From: Dipetalonema caudispina
Taxonomy: Eukaryota; Nematoda; Chromadorea; Rhabditida; Onchocercidae
NCBI GenBank assembly: GCA_013365325.1
Contig: JABVXV010000041.1
Location: forward strand, 298,303-362,302
Reading direction: 5' to 3'
DNA length: 64,000 bases
The translations under genes were made by a program, and so were the position numbers. Below are positions 51,920 to 62,645 of this stretch, in pieces; position 1 is the stretch's first letter; each line of letters starts with the position of its first letter. The notes beneath the pieces were generated by a model. That model saw only the letters and a list, made by a program, of their open reading frames with translations. It was not told the origin of the DNA and did no database searches.

Positions 51920-52640
51920 CCGACATGTAGAAGGGGCTAGTTCATTTGTTCTCGAGGAACAGTTTCTTCCATCAACGAGCTACCCGACGATGCAACGCAA
52001 ACTCTCCCCCTTGGCTATTGATTTCTGAGGGAACAGCACGATCAAAAGTAATAGTAGCAACGGAGACCGCAGCAGCAGTAGTTGTAGTAGCAGCAGCACT
52101 TCTAACATAAAGCTAGCAAGATGAGCTCTCCTCACCAACTCGTAAAAACTCGATCCCACTGCACTCGGTTGGGTGGCATGTCTATATCCCTGAAAGTACG
52201 CTGAAGTAACAGCAGCGCCTTTCTCATCGGCTTTGCCTCAGCTGCTGTTGTCGTTGTTGTGCTGCAAGCCTGCGTTCATACCTCGTGCCAAGCTTGCTGC
52301 TAGCTAGCTAGCTATCTGTGCTATCCAAGACCACAGCTAGCCACTCATTCAGACACCTCCTTCCTCATCCACCAGTATTCTTCTCCCTTCAACCAGAGCA
52401 GCGGCTGCAGCAGAAGCACCAGCCAAGTAGCCAAGGGGCCTCCCCTCATTAACTAGCGACGCTCTCCCTCTTGAGAGAAATGACGACGATCCTACTAACT
52501 CCCTCCTAAGTGTCTTCTTTTTCCCTCCACCCTTCACTGCTTCCTCGCCAATATTACTAATGATGACGGCGATCGCTACTGCAATCTAGCATAGCGAGTA
52601 CCGCATCCTCATTCCCGCAGACTCTGTTATTTCGTACTTC
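51920..52640 (-). promoter_or_regulatory. Candidate distal promoter / first exon of egl-19
   Basis: Base composition changes sharply to a GC-richer, triplet-rich sequence unlike the flanks. On the minus strand its downstream edge ends ATGTCGG|GTAAGAG, a near-consensus splice donor at 51919-51918. A four-fold TAGC repeat lies near 52298-52312. The short upstream ATG would not join known egl-19 exons in frame, so if transcribed it is more likely untranslated. This is inference from composition and one donor. Confidence 0.3.
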
Positions 52641-53571
52641 TTTCGATCCAGCTATAATCTACATATTTCTTAAGCATTCCTGCAAGAAACTATATGACCT
52701 CCTAAGCCACAACACTATCACCATCAACACCCACACTCTCATAACATATCTTTTTTGATTAGAATGTCAGCCAGATGCCAGTCATTTACATTTATCACGT
52801 CACCCAAGTCACGCAACAATTTATATATCAGCATACTTCAAACTAACCGACTACCATGTATCCATTACCAATTTGCTTACAGAGCTATTTGGAGACGATT
52901 TCCAACATTCGCCCAGAACTCTCGTTAAGTTTAAGATACAAAGTTTCCAAAATTAACCTGGGCGTATGTTTGGGTTAACACACGACATAAACAGTTATAA
53001 ATCAAATACGCTACAAAGTACTGGCGGTAAACTCCGACTTTAAAACGTGCTGTTGGTCCAACAAACATTTCCATCCGCACCGTATCCTCGCCCTTTGTTC
53101 ATACCTAATATGTCCGACTGCAAGTTCAACCTTCGACTTCACCCAAAACCCATCCAACTCAGAGTGAGCTTTCCTGCAATTCATTTGAACTGACTTCAAC
53201 CATACCAAAATATTAAACACCGTCTCCTTGTATTGCAAGCAGTACAAAGCATAACGATCACCTTCTCCCTACCAAAAAACTTTAACCATGCACGGGAACT
53301 AATATTAATATACCTGAACAGCGAATTCAGACACATGAATTCAATAAACACTTGAGTTTTGCTGGAACTGTGGTGCTGCTTATCTGTACCTGGTTTTACT
53401 AGACTTAGGTTTTACTGGAATTAGGGTACATTCCAGAGAAACCAGTTCTGTTTAATTATTTAAATTCTCAAACGTGATATATTGTTATAAGCCATAGGAA
53501 TAGTCCTTAATGTTCTTTTCTTTATCAAATAACAATTTTTTAAATAACAAAACAAGAATAACGAAAAGAAA

Positions 53572-54456
53572 TCAATCGAAAAGCCCGAAGCCCATATCTT
53601 CATCAGACTCCTCCTCTTTCTCTTTCTTTTCTTCCTTTTCCACTGGTAAAGCTGTGACAGCATCTTTGACAGCTGCGGAGGAGGCAGCAGCAGTAGCAGC
53701 GGGAGTACCACCTGATAAAATAATATCAATGATGATCAAAATATAACGCTACTAGAATTTACAAAAATAAAATGTAGTAAAAAGTCAGTTAATTAAATCC
53801 GGGTAACCGTAACGAAATATTACATCAATTTTCTCCATTTCGATCCGAATCCCTCAAAAGAAGTTTGAAAACACCGAAGAAAAAAAAAATCATTTGAAAA
53901 AAAAAAAAAAAAAAAAAAACTAACGTTTAAAAATCTTTCCAATTTACTACCTATTCAATATATACTATAAATCTAAAAGTTCCATGACCAATATCGAGTA
54001 TCGATTTATGAGCAGTAAGTTTTCTAGCTCGTAATGAGATTAGGACACTTGATTAGAGTTCAATTTCATTCATAGATATACGTGCTCCTTTCCAGTAGGG
54101 GATTTAAAGAAGCCTTATCAAATTTCATTTTACGAGATTTCCAAGGAATATAGAGCAATTTCTTTTCAGACCGAGAAATATGAGACCTAAATTAGAAAAC
54201 ATGAGCTCATTGCACAATAATTACCAACAAAAGAAGTACCGATACATGGCGGAGCTGTTGATACTGATGCGAGATACTTTGATCCTTCAGTTATCAGTTC
54301 ATCCAACGTTTTTCCTTGCATTTTCTTAATAACTTCTTCGGCTTTATCATGTTCGCAATCGACACCCACAGATCCAAGAATATTTTCGATATCATTAGCT
54401 GTTACATGATGCTTGGCTCCCATCGTTGCCAACATATACGCTGATACATACCTCAT
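53572..54456 (-). CDS. rplp2: 60S acidic ribosomal protein P2
   Basis: Two exons (54456-54225 and 53711-53572) give 123 residues. The N-terminal helical dimerisation domain starts MRYVSAYMLATMGAKHHVTA and includes IENILGSVGVD and LDELITEGSKYLAS; an alanine-rich hinge follows, then a charged stretch and the C-terminal SDEDMGFGLFD peptide shared by the P0/P1/P2 stalk proteins. P1/P2 heterodimers on P0 form the ribosomal stalk that recruits elongation-factor GTPases, and the C-terminal peptide contacts them. The sequence just before the hinge (STAPPCIGTSFVGG) departs from the usual smooth Ala/Gly-rich run but is in frame across the junction. The start is the family's conserved MRYV, 19 nt after a splice acceptor. 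Confidence 0.97.
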
Positions 54457-54475
54457 CCTTGTACACAGATACTTC
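54457..54475 (-). other. Likely trans-splice acceptor and 5' leader of RPLP2
   Basis: ACATTTTAG precedes a 19-nt leader on the minus strand. Ribosomal protein mRNAs in nematodes usually carry the spliced leader, and no upstream exon is evident. Confidence 0.6.
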
Positions 54476-55565
54476 CTAAAATGTTGAGTTGTTACCAATA
54501 ACTTCCTAAAAAGGGTCTATGTTGCTCGATTACGTTGGAACACAAAGTTAGTGAATTTCCTCTTAGCCAGACTTCTTAATAATTACTTCCTCAGCGTCGC
54601 TAACATAATACACATATAAGACGAGGTATTAGCTACAAAACTAAGAATTCCGATTTGGAATGAAACCAACCTAAGCGATGTGGACATAGTCCTGGAAACT
54701 TCTTCGATGTTAGCTAGCAATAATCAAGACTTAAAAATAAAGATAACCGGATAACACAACACCATTTTGTTAGTCTACGTATTACATCTACTTTATCTTT
54801 CTCTTTTACCAGCTAGTTTTATATTCCCTGAAACACTCTCTAAAATACATCTAAAATATATCTGCTACTCCACAACTTGTACTCCTTATTAATGAAAACG
54901 GGGAAGAATTAAAGAACTACGCATTATAAACTCGACGAATAAACTATTTCCGCCTCTGTTTCTCACAATACCATCCAACCATCCCACTTAGCTCATTCAT
55001 CTACCTCATATTGGATAAAAACACCTCTTCCTAACTAGAATCAAACAAAGATTATTTGCCACGTCAAATGCTACACCGCACATCACCACCCCATGCAATA
55101 ACACCACGCTGATCAATAACAATCGTTTACCCTACGCGAATATTTGATAAATATTGCTTGGCCCTGATCATGCTCACGTTGAAAACTGCTAGTCTCAGAG
55201 ATACCTTAGCATAACTAACTTGTTCACTGATATTAACAGTTAGAATGTGAGATCGGAAGATGAGGCGTCCAATTGCTCATCTGAATTTAAGGTGGAATGA
55301 TCTGATGATAATCATATGCAGCAAATGCTATTAATATAACTGGAAGGTTAATTTATGGATAATAATAAGTCGTGATAAACGAATATGTACAATATGCGGA
55401 AGATTATTTTACATGAAGATGCCTTTAATGTTACTTCGAATGTAATTAAGTTGAAGAAGATTTCAACTACGATGAGAATGTGAATATATGTAAGTTTTGT
55501 CAGGTAATGAATTAAATTATGTGTAAGAATTAAAGAAATGCACTTCGCAACCTGCTACAATATCT
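54476..55565. other. Intergenic upstream of RPLP2
   Basis: About 1.1 kb containing the RPLP2 promoter. No gene seen. Confidence 0.5.
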
Positions 55566-55611
55566 ATGACGGATATGACCTGTTATTACTTTATCTCAAA
55601 CAACAAAGCAG

Positions 55612-56189
55612 AAATGCCGCAGAGTGACAAGGTGCAGCAATCTTATGCATTGGTGGAAATTCCCAAACATTTTCTGTATGATTATGAAGTTAGTTTAAAG
55701 ATGGAACTTGGAGCAGACGAGACAACCTTCTACGTGAAGACTCGAAAACAAAGAATGAAGTGTGGCATTAGCGCTCCTTCCTCACGTGAAAGCCGCCAAT
55801 TTTTACGCTCTTACTTTATTGCGTTCACGTTCAGCTGTTTTCAGCCATTTATCTTAGTAAAATTTGACCATTTACAAGGATTATTTGGACTCAATTCATG
55901 TTATGTTCTGTAAACATATATTAATCATCGAAAAACAAGTCACTATAGAACGTTTTAGTTCACCGATCAGCAATCAACCGAAAATAAAACAGTGTGATAT
56001 CGTTAATCAGAAAGCAATTGAAGAGTTATCTTGTCTGGTAACACAGAGAATTTGTAAGATTGACAAGACATGCTTACAAATGTATTTGAACGATGGGCGT
56101 CAGCGGACACAGAGAAAGAAGTATCGGTTCGTAGATATCTATTACCTAACAAGAGCTCAAGGGCCACAATCACTAGACCATTCCCATAA
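55612..56189 (+). CDS. Unrecognised reading frames upstream of the BEL/Pao remnant
   Basis: Two overlapping plus-strand frames look more coding-like than their surroundings. One starts MPQSDKVQQSYALVEIPKHF at 55612 and closes at 55913. The next opens at 55864 and contains ITIERFSSPISNQPK and LQMYLNDGRQRTQRKKYRF before running without a stop into the gag-like region, which ends at 56436. I do not recognise the family. It may be the decayed 5' part of the same retroelement, or exons of an old gene into which the element inserted. No conserved domain, signal peptide or membrane segment is evident. Confidence 0.3.
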
Positions 56190-57475
56190 CTGTAACTACT
56201 TCAATTTCATGGGTTTCGCTAATTTACAAGCTGCCGTAGATAATCGACCAATTCTAAACATCTGGCAACTCAGCTATTTATTGTTTTGCTTGAATGGTAA
56301 AGTACAACTGGATATACCGATACTGGTACCGGAATTTTATCAGACTATTCTGGAGGTATTAAAAAGTAAGTTCGGCGATTCAAAGGCTTTAAAGCGTCAA
56401 CTATCGAAAGAAGCTGTCATCAATGGATTAAGTTAGGAATATCCGGAACACATTAGAAAATTTGGAAATGATTCTGAGACAGTTCAGAAATATGGACGAA
56501 AATTTGGAAGAGCGAAAAATCGAAATGGCAGTCAAAGAAAAGCTGAATTGTGGATTCTCCTTGAAATTCATAATTCGTAAATTGAAAGCGGAGATGGTCG
56601 GTGAAGGAGATCCTTGAGGTCAACATCCACAGAAAGTAGGAAGTAAAGCATAAAGCGGAAGAAGGGACTAAATCTCTACAAGAGGTCAATGAATCATCTG
56701 CTTTAATGACAATTACAAGAAAGAATGATGAAAGGCCTAAAAATATATTTGGCAAAGGGCAGTATCGAAGTAAAAGCCTGAAAAAGACTGAGGAGTTGCA
56801 GCTCTGCTTCAAGTATTTTCGAAATAGTCATCAAGTAAAGACTTGCTGAAGCAAAAATGCGATCTTACTTCAATGTTAAGACGAGTACTATGCCACCTAT
56901 CCATGTCTAAGATCAGATAAGAAAATAGAGAGGGAATATATTCAAAGAGCTGCTTTTCAAGAAAAATCAGGATAGCCGGACAATAAATCCGTGATAGAAA
57001 CCAATAATACTCCAGAAGAGAAGGAAGGATAAACTGCTCAAATGATAGAGATAGTTCTGTTGGTGAGTAGAGAGACAGCGACAAGGCTTGGTAAGTCATG
57101 GTACTATTTGACCTCGGAAAGTTCAAGTAGAGAGCTTAAATTACTAGGTAGACAGCTGAGGAATTGAGAGCAGTTGGATTTGAAGCCAAATAGTTGAAAT
57201 AATAGAAAAGTGTCAATTAGCACTGAACTCACAAATGGATTATCGAAGACCGAGAAACTGTTACCATGTCACAGAAAATGATTAGAAATTTATTTGCGAG
57301 GAAAAAAAATAGCAATAGTGTAAATCGCTCGGAGTGAATTTGAAATTTTAGTAGCCATCGATCACACCTTTCAGTTTTTGTAGCCATGTAAGGCCTTTTT
57401 TTACGAGGTAATTCTAGTTGTTGAATACTACTGTAAGATTTATTATAGCAGGTAAAAACTACCTCAAACATACCG
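56190..57475 (+). mobile_element. Decayed BEL/Pao-type LTR retrotransposon (gag-protease part)
   Basis: Plus-strand similarity continues across several frames, as expected of a decayed element. A gag-like stretch (56214-56410) has LQAAVDNRPI, LSYLLFCLNGK and YQTILEVLKSKFGDSKAL, the pattern of the DUF1759 gag domain. A different frame (to about 56612) gives LEMILRQFRNMDENLE, and another gives RWSVKEILEV. At 56805-56846 there is a zinc-knuckle spacing with the second cysteine replaced by tyrosine. At about 57098-57180 an aspartic-protease-like segment (VLFDLG ... TAEEL) is broken by stops, followed near 57340-57380 by EILVAIDHTFQFL. I found no reverse transcriptase, integrase, LTRs or target-site duplication. 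It is inactive. Confidence 0.7.
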
Positions 57476-57668
57476 GAAATGAATGAAATAGCAGAAGACC
57501 AAGTCGACTCAGGAAAATTACTGTGAAGTCCCCGGAAATAGTGAGGAATTTAATCAGTTCTAGGCCTCATAGACCTGCAACGTATTAAGACAAAACTTTT
57601 AAAGGACAAATAAAAATAGGTTAAGCAAAAAAATGACCGATGTTGTACAAGCTAACCTCGCAAAACAG

Positions 57669-57929
57669 CTATCCTACATTCATGAAACAGCTCTTCTGAT
57701 TTGCTCTCAGACGGTTGAAATGTAAGTCCTTCAGATCTTTCTTATACTTCCACATAAATTGAAAAAGTTCGAAACTGAAAGCGAAGAAGATAATATCAAA
57801 AACATTGGCGATAAAACTTAGGAAAGGTCCAAAGATAAAAACACATTGGTTTTTCTTTGTGTTGACCATAATGGCAATGATAACAAAAATTGAAGCGATC
57901 AGTTGAACAATCAGTTGCTGATTTCTCAA
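57669..57929 (-). CDS. Hypothetical hydrophobic frame (86 residues)
   Basis: The frame has two strongly hydrophobic stretches (residues about 7-22 and 30-57, including IVQLIASIFVIIAIMV and VFIFGPFLSFIANVFDIIFF) followed by a basic tail. It could be an exon of a membrane protein, or chance, since AT-rich DNA often gives hydrophobic frames. No partner exons were found and no family is recognised. Confidence 0.2.
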   Translation of the reverse strand: MRNQQLIVQLIASIFVIIAIMVNTKKNQCVFIFGPFLSFIANVFDIIFFAFSFELFQFMWKYKKDLKDLHFNRLRANQKSCFMNVG

Positions 57930-59961
57930 TGTGCCAACATTGTAAATTCATCAAAAATCATCAGGAAAAGAATGAACTGATGGACTGAAGAGTGGCTGGT
58001 TAAAAGTGATGGAATGACCGTTGAAAATCTCCTCATTGGATCTCCAAATTGTTATTTGCAGTTCAGATTCATTCCTCCGAAGTTATCTGAGTTGCTGTGC
58101 TGTAGACCACCTGTAGCGGTTGTATGGTCAGGCAGACTGTTTTCTTTCAAAATTTTGCTGAACGGCTCAAGGAGTTTGGTGATGATGACGAAAGCGAATG
58201 ACTGCATTTATGCAAATAAGTATTCAGGAAAGATCGATTTGCTTCCCGAAATATGAATCAATGCTTTTAGAATGTTGCCAATCAAATGTATGATATTGAT
58301 GTTCATGTCCAATTGTTCTTTGCCATTGATTTTAGTAAAATTTACTTATTACTGTTTCCCGATTTACGAAACTTGTTATGTTGTATTCATAACAACCAGT
58401 AATTACTGAAAGATACATCAAAATAAGAGCAGACCCAACCTATCTTTTCTTACTTTGTCATGCAAATATATCCTTCGAAAGATACTTAGAAAGTGGAAAC
58501 TCAAAATATGTCTATGGCGCTAGCGGAAGACGTCACTTTTCATTTGAAAAAATTCGTTGAATGTCACTGAGAAGAGGCTACATCAAATAGCACCGCTATG
58601 GATGACCACATATTTTACCGTACAGCAACTTTCTTCTAAATACCGCTCAATTATCCATGAAATTCATGGATAGCGACATATTATACTTGAGGGTTACGAG
58701 TCTCTTATAGAGGTATCAGATCAGCCATATCATATGTTCTATTCTTTATCAGGAGTCATCATCTCCCCTCAATCATGATGTCACATTTCCCGACACTTGC
58801 ATCACCACAGATATCAAAAAGTTGTTGTAATTCATTCAGTTAGGATATTCACAATGGTATAACTGTTCTTCAGCTTTCATCTCATAGCCCTTTTGTTGTA
58901 TTTAAAATAAATAGGATTGGCTCATATTTATTTCTTGGCTCAGGTAACCATAACTACTTGCTGGTTCTTGAGTAGAAGAACTACTCATACCTGTTGCCCA
59001 GTTACGCTTCAGATTGTTACTTTTTTAAACAGTTACTTAAACAATGATTCAACAAACATGGTGTCCTGTAGATTATATACTGTAAATTGTTTATTTCACA
59101 GCACTTTCTCAATTGTGTAGACAAGTAAACTGTGTTTCGCATTCACATAGTCCCAAATAAATCACCTCTGAACTAACACATCAACACCTCATTCTGGTTA
59201 CATAGCCCCTAATTTCACATTTTGCTGCTAAAGAATTATAACGATCCAATGTAAATGAAATATTAGTTCAGCAATGATTTAATTTCTAAACATCCAAAGA
59301 ACTGTTAACGCTGAAGTTTGCCGATATATTTGTTTAATTTCATGAATGGGTAATGATTTCATGTTAATCTTAACATTCAAACAAGAATAATTTCCAGAAC
59401 ATAAAACTTATTAGCGCCGAAGAGATTTGACAAGAAATGCTCTAATCCATTCTTCAATACTACCTCAAGTTAAACAGTAGTGTTAAAAACAACTGACATG
59501 AGAAAATTTTTTGTAAATATCAGAATAAAGATCCAAAGCATACATCACTTTAAAACTTACTAAACTTGTTCAGCAGATGTAAAATGCATGGGATGGATCG
59601 AATCGATAAAAGTAAAGCTGTGCTATATACTATAAGGTCAGAAAATTTTAAGGTTATATAATTTGAATGCAGAACAAAATGCTTGCGAAATGCAAAAAGT
59701 CGGTACATTGCATACTGGTAGACTGCGACTAGAGAACATGTTTTGACATTTGATTTAGACCTAGTTTCATTCTCCAAAACTTTTTGCGGGAAAACTAAAA
59801 AAACCGTTGAGCATCGAGAATGTTTTTATCATCATGTCGTGATTCTGACTTGAATTTGTACAATACACAATAAAATTGCCCAATGCAGATTCATCATTCG
59901 CAATCATTGCAGTAAACAACAAACTTACGCAATGAGTGGATGTGGAAATCAAGAAAAACAG
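57930..59961. other. No gene recognised
   Basis: Short frames only (for example 58014-58256 and 58917-59120 on plus; 59550-59952 on minus), none with family resemblance or a supported splice chain. The missing pol part of the BEL/Pao element might be expected here, but I see no reverse transcriptase motif. Confidence 0.4.
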
Positions 59962-61141
59962 TTAAAGAGAAGAAACGTCTATGGTCCCGTTGGTGTCTTG
60001 AAATTCTTTCCAGTTTGTTGCCAAATTGTCAATTTTCATTAGACTCAACAAAATGAAACAGTTCCCACTAGCTGGTTCCATTATCTACAAGAGTTAATGA
60101 AATCAAATTTTAAAGTGGACGGCATTTTCAATTTTTCGAAATGAAGCAGCTAAATACAGCGCCAATGGAAGTAATTCCAGTACTCTTGTCCTAACTTTTC
60201 CCCTACTTGAATAAATCACCAAGACTGGTGAGCTGCCTCAAATTTAATGAACTTTTCGACATCATTATTTTGTTGCTTTGATGAGGAAACTTGTAGCAAG
60301 TGCGGTATTCAGCAATACAAGCAATGAAAGCAAATCTTGGGAATATCTTAGCAAAAGCTTGTTCGGCCTTTTAAAACAACACTAACCGCACCAATCATGA
60401 ATTTACAAGCTTTTCCAGCAATGACCCAATAAATGTATTTTGAATCGAATAGATCAAAATAGATGGGATATATTAATCAGTCAGAAATGCACACAAAAAC
60501 AAACCTCAAACTCCGCCGAATCAGGATTCACACTGCTTGGAAATTTCCGAATGAAGCAAGTATAAGTATCTACACGGTTAGCATTGCCTTTTTTCCGTTT
60601 TTCTCGCCGTTCAGTTTGTACATCAATGGAAAATTGTAGTGATGAACTTGTCAAATTAAACGTTGTAAACGTAGCATTGGAACACATTTTTGAAGGATCA
60701 GATGGTTTCTTAAAGGCGCTGACAAGTGATGCAAAAAAACTGCGTCGCTTCCGTAAGCCACCGATTCTAAACAAATGGAAAACAAAATATAACTTTGCTT
60801 AAATTGTAAGAATTCCAGTTTATAAGTGATGGTCACTGAAGCATGGTCGACGTTACAAATGATTACGTGAAAAAAAAATTTCAAAATTTCTAGAAAAAAT
60901 CAGTAGTCCTGCATAAACTATTCTGAAATTAACCCAGAACATATTAAAAATCTTGTCATACTGAAAGATAAATTTAAGATTTCACATTTATCGTATTACC
61001 CAACTGAATTAGGCAAACGATGCTATCATTCAAAGCGAACCTGAGGATGAGGTCAACTTTGGTACCGGTATCACGCGACACCGAAACGCCAGCACTATGC
61101 ACGCCTACGTTAGATATTTCCGATTCTTCACTTTCCGACAT
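59962..61141 (-). CDS. Putative uncharacterised multi-exon gene
   Basis: An ATG at 61141 lies 11 nt after a CTTCCAG acceptor, typical of a trans-spliced start, and opens MSESEESEISNVGVHS; the exon seems to end near 61019. A second, clearly coding-like exon lies at about 60806-60505 (GGLRKRRSFFASLVSAF, SSSLQFSIDVQTERREK, CFIRKFPSSVNPDSAEFE) and ends at a GTTTGT donor. A third (about 60353-60205) starts AEQAFAKIFPRFAFIA in matching phase. A terminal exon may end at the TAA at 59964-59962 after TNGTIDVSSL. A small exon near 60970-60990 may be needed to keep phase between the first two. I recognise no family; the N-terminus is acidic and Ser-rich, with no clear signal peptide. Exon limits are tentative. 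Confidence 0.4.
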
Positions 61142-62499
61142 TTATCATGTCCCTGGAAGTATAAAGATAGCGCCAAGCGTTTCCACATTTTGTTCCAACC
61201 ATTTTTTTTTTTAAACCCAGGAATTTTATGCGAACAATCCAAAAGTTTCACATCTAAGCTATCTGGAAAGTGGAATACAGCAAAAGTGATTTTCTGTGAT
61301 AATGGTAATCTCTCCCTACTACAGCAGTCCTTGTTCATCCCACGTGTGAATTACGATCACGACTGAAATCTGTAATGTTGTTAGGAAATCTTGTGATACA
61401 ATGATTTTGAGAATATGTTTATATGCTTAGAAAAACATGGATGTGCTATCCTTATTTTATTAAGCAGATTGAAAAAATAAAAACAATCAAAACTTGCCAT
61501 AAATCAAGCCCTTGCAAATTTACTTTAGTTTGTCTGATTGTAAATCATTGATTTTACAACCGAAGAAATTGGACGACACGACCGATCGAGGATATACCAC
61601 AGTCGTGTAACACAAGTGTTGATTTTATTACAAACAGCAGCAGCTAATTCAACAAGTCCATGTTGATGACGATGAATTCGTCGTTATCAGTGTCCAGCAG
61701 TTGAAATATAGGCTAAATTAATTGAATACTTAATAATAACTGAATACTGAATGGTGCATGCACATAATCTGCCCAGTGTAACGTGAAATAACGCTTGTTA
61801 ATTTGAATAACGCTGGTTTAATTTGAAACGAACATAAAACATTCATCTGAATGTGAAAAAAAAAGCTCGCTTCATAGTTTCACACAAAGTATCAGAATAC
61901 TAAAAGTAGAAACAACTGCACTGAATACCATGCACGATCTTCCTTTTTAGGATCAATAAAAACAAAACAAGAGGTCAAGAAAGAAGCAAGAAGGACGATT
62001 AAAGGTATTAGATGAATTATCTTAATCATTTAAAGTAATACAAAACATTTTATTTCCGAGCAAACATGGAAACATAATTTGTGAACGTGGAAATGCTTGA
62101 ATAAAATTAACAAACAGAGGTGACAATACTCTCCAACTATACGTTCTATGTAACTGGGATGAAAACATAGGCAAAACTCTTCAAGACTCCGCATCTATCA
62201 TTGTTTGTCATAGACTATGATATATTCTACGATGCATAAAGTATGGTAAATGTAAATAAAGTTATGTGAGATGAACAAAGCAAAAAAGTTGAATATTTTA
62301 TATCTTACAACTCATGTAATCTCATTCCTACAAGCAGTCAGACCACATTCTTCCAGAAAAGTTATCCATTTTTCCGATTTTCGCAGAATAAGAATGAAAC
62401 AGTCGTTCTTCCCATAAATCCCCAGTCGACATTGGAAACCAATTATTTTGTAACAGACAAAATCCTGATGTTCTACCTACTCTGAAAATTTAGAATCAC
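61142..62499. other. No gene recognised
   Basis: About 1.36 kb with no assignable gene. A minus-strand frame at about 62320-62460 (including IIGFQCRLGIYGKNDCF) looks mildly coding-like but could not be joined in phase to its neighbours. Confidence 0.4.
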
Positions 62500-62645
62500 C
62501 TGTCAACGATTTGCAGGAAATCGAAGATCGATTTTTGCAACTTCTCGAATTCCTCAGCATCCTGTATATACTCGGTCGCTTTATTCGGGAAAGCTTGCGA
62601 ATACATTCTTAATCATGTCCAGGAAGAGAGCAAGTTTCTGCGATT
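62500..62645 (-). CDS. Possible exon or gene fragment, unrecognised
   Basis: On the minus strand two overlapping frames read SQKLALFLDMIKNVFASFPE and then, shifted, QAFPNKATEYIQDAEEFEKL followed by QKSIFDFLQIVDR, ending at a GTGATT donor after 62500. The second stretch has the charge pattern of a helical protein. The switch of frame in the middle suggests either an exon boundary or a frameshifted pseudogene. I cannot name a family. Confidence 0.22.

Larger units (their letters stand above)
47258..53571. other. Upstream region of egl-19
   Basis: About 6.3 kb between egl-19 and the 3' end of RPLP2. No protein-coding gene was recognised. It holds AT microsatellites (about 49082-49101 and 50920-50943), a diverged tandem duplication (50691-50824) and, at 51.9-52.6 kb, a stretch with clearly higher GC, CAG/AGC-like triplets and a strong splice donor. 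That stretch is the best candidate for a distal egl-19 promoter or exon. Confidence 0.5.

Noticed and set aside
52349..52537. Minus-strand frame rich in Gly, Arg and Ala
   Set aside because: Best explained by the local GC and triplet bias; no homology or splice support.
57475..59960. Search for the reverse transcriptase/integrase half of the BEL/Pao element
   Set aside because: No YVDD-like or integrase motif could be seen in any frame; the region is left unannotated rather than assigned to the element.
62482..62499. Apparent 18-bp intron between two coding hints
   Set aside because: Far below the minimum length of a spliceosomal intron.
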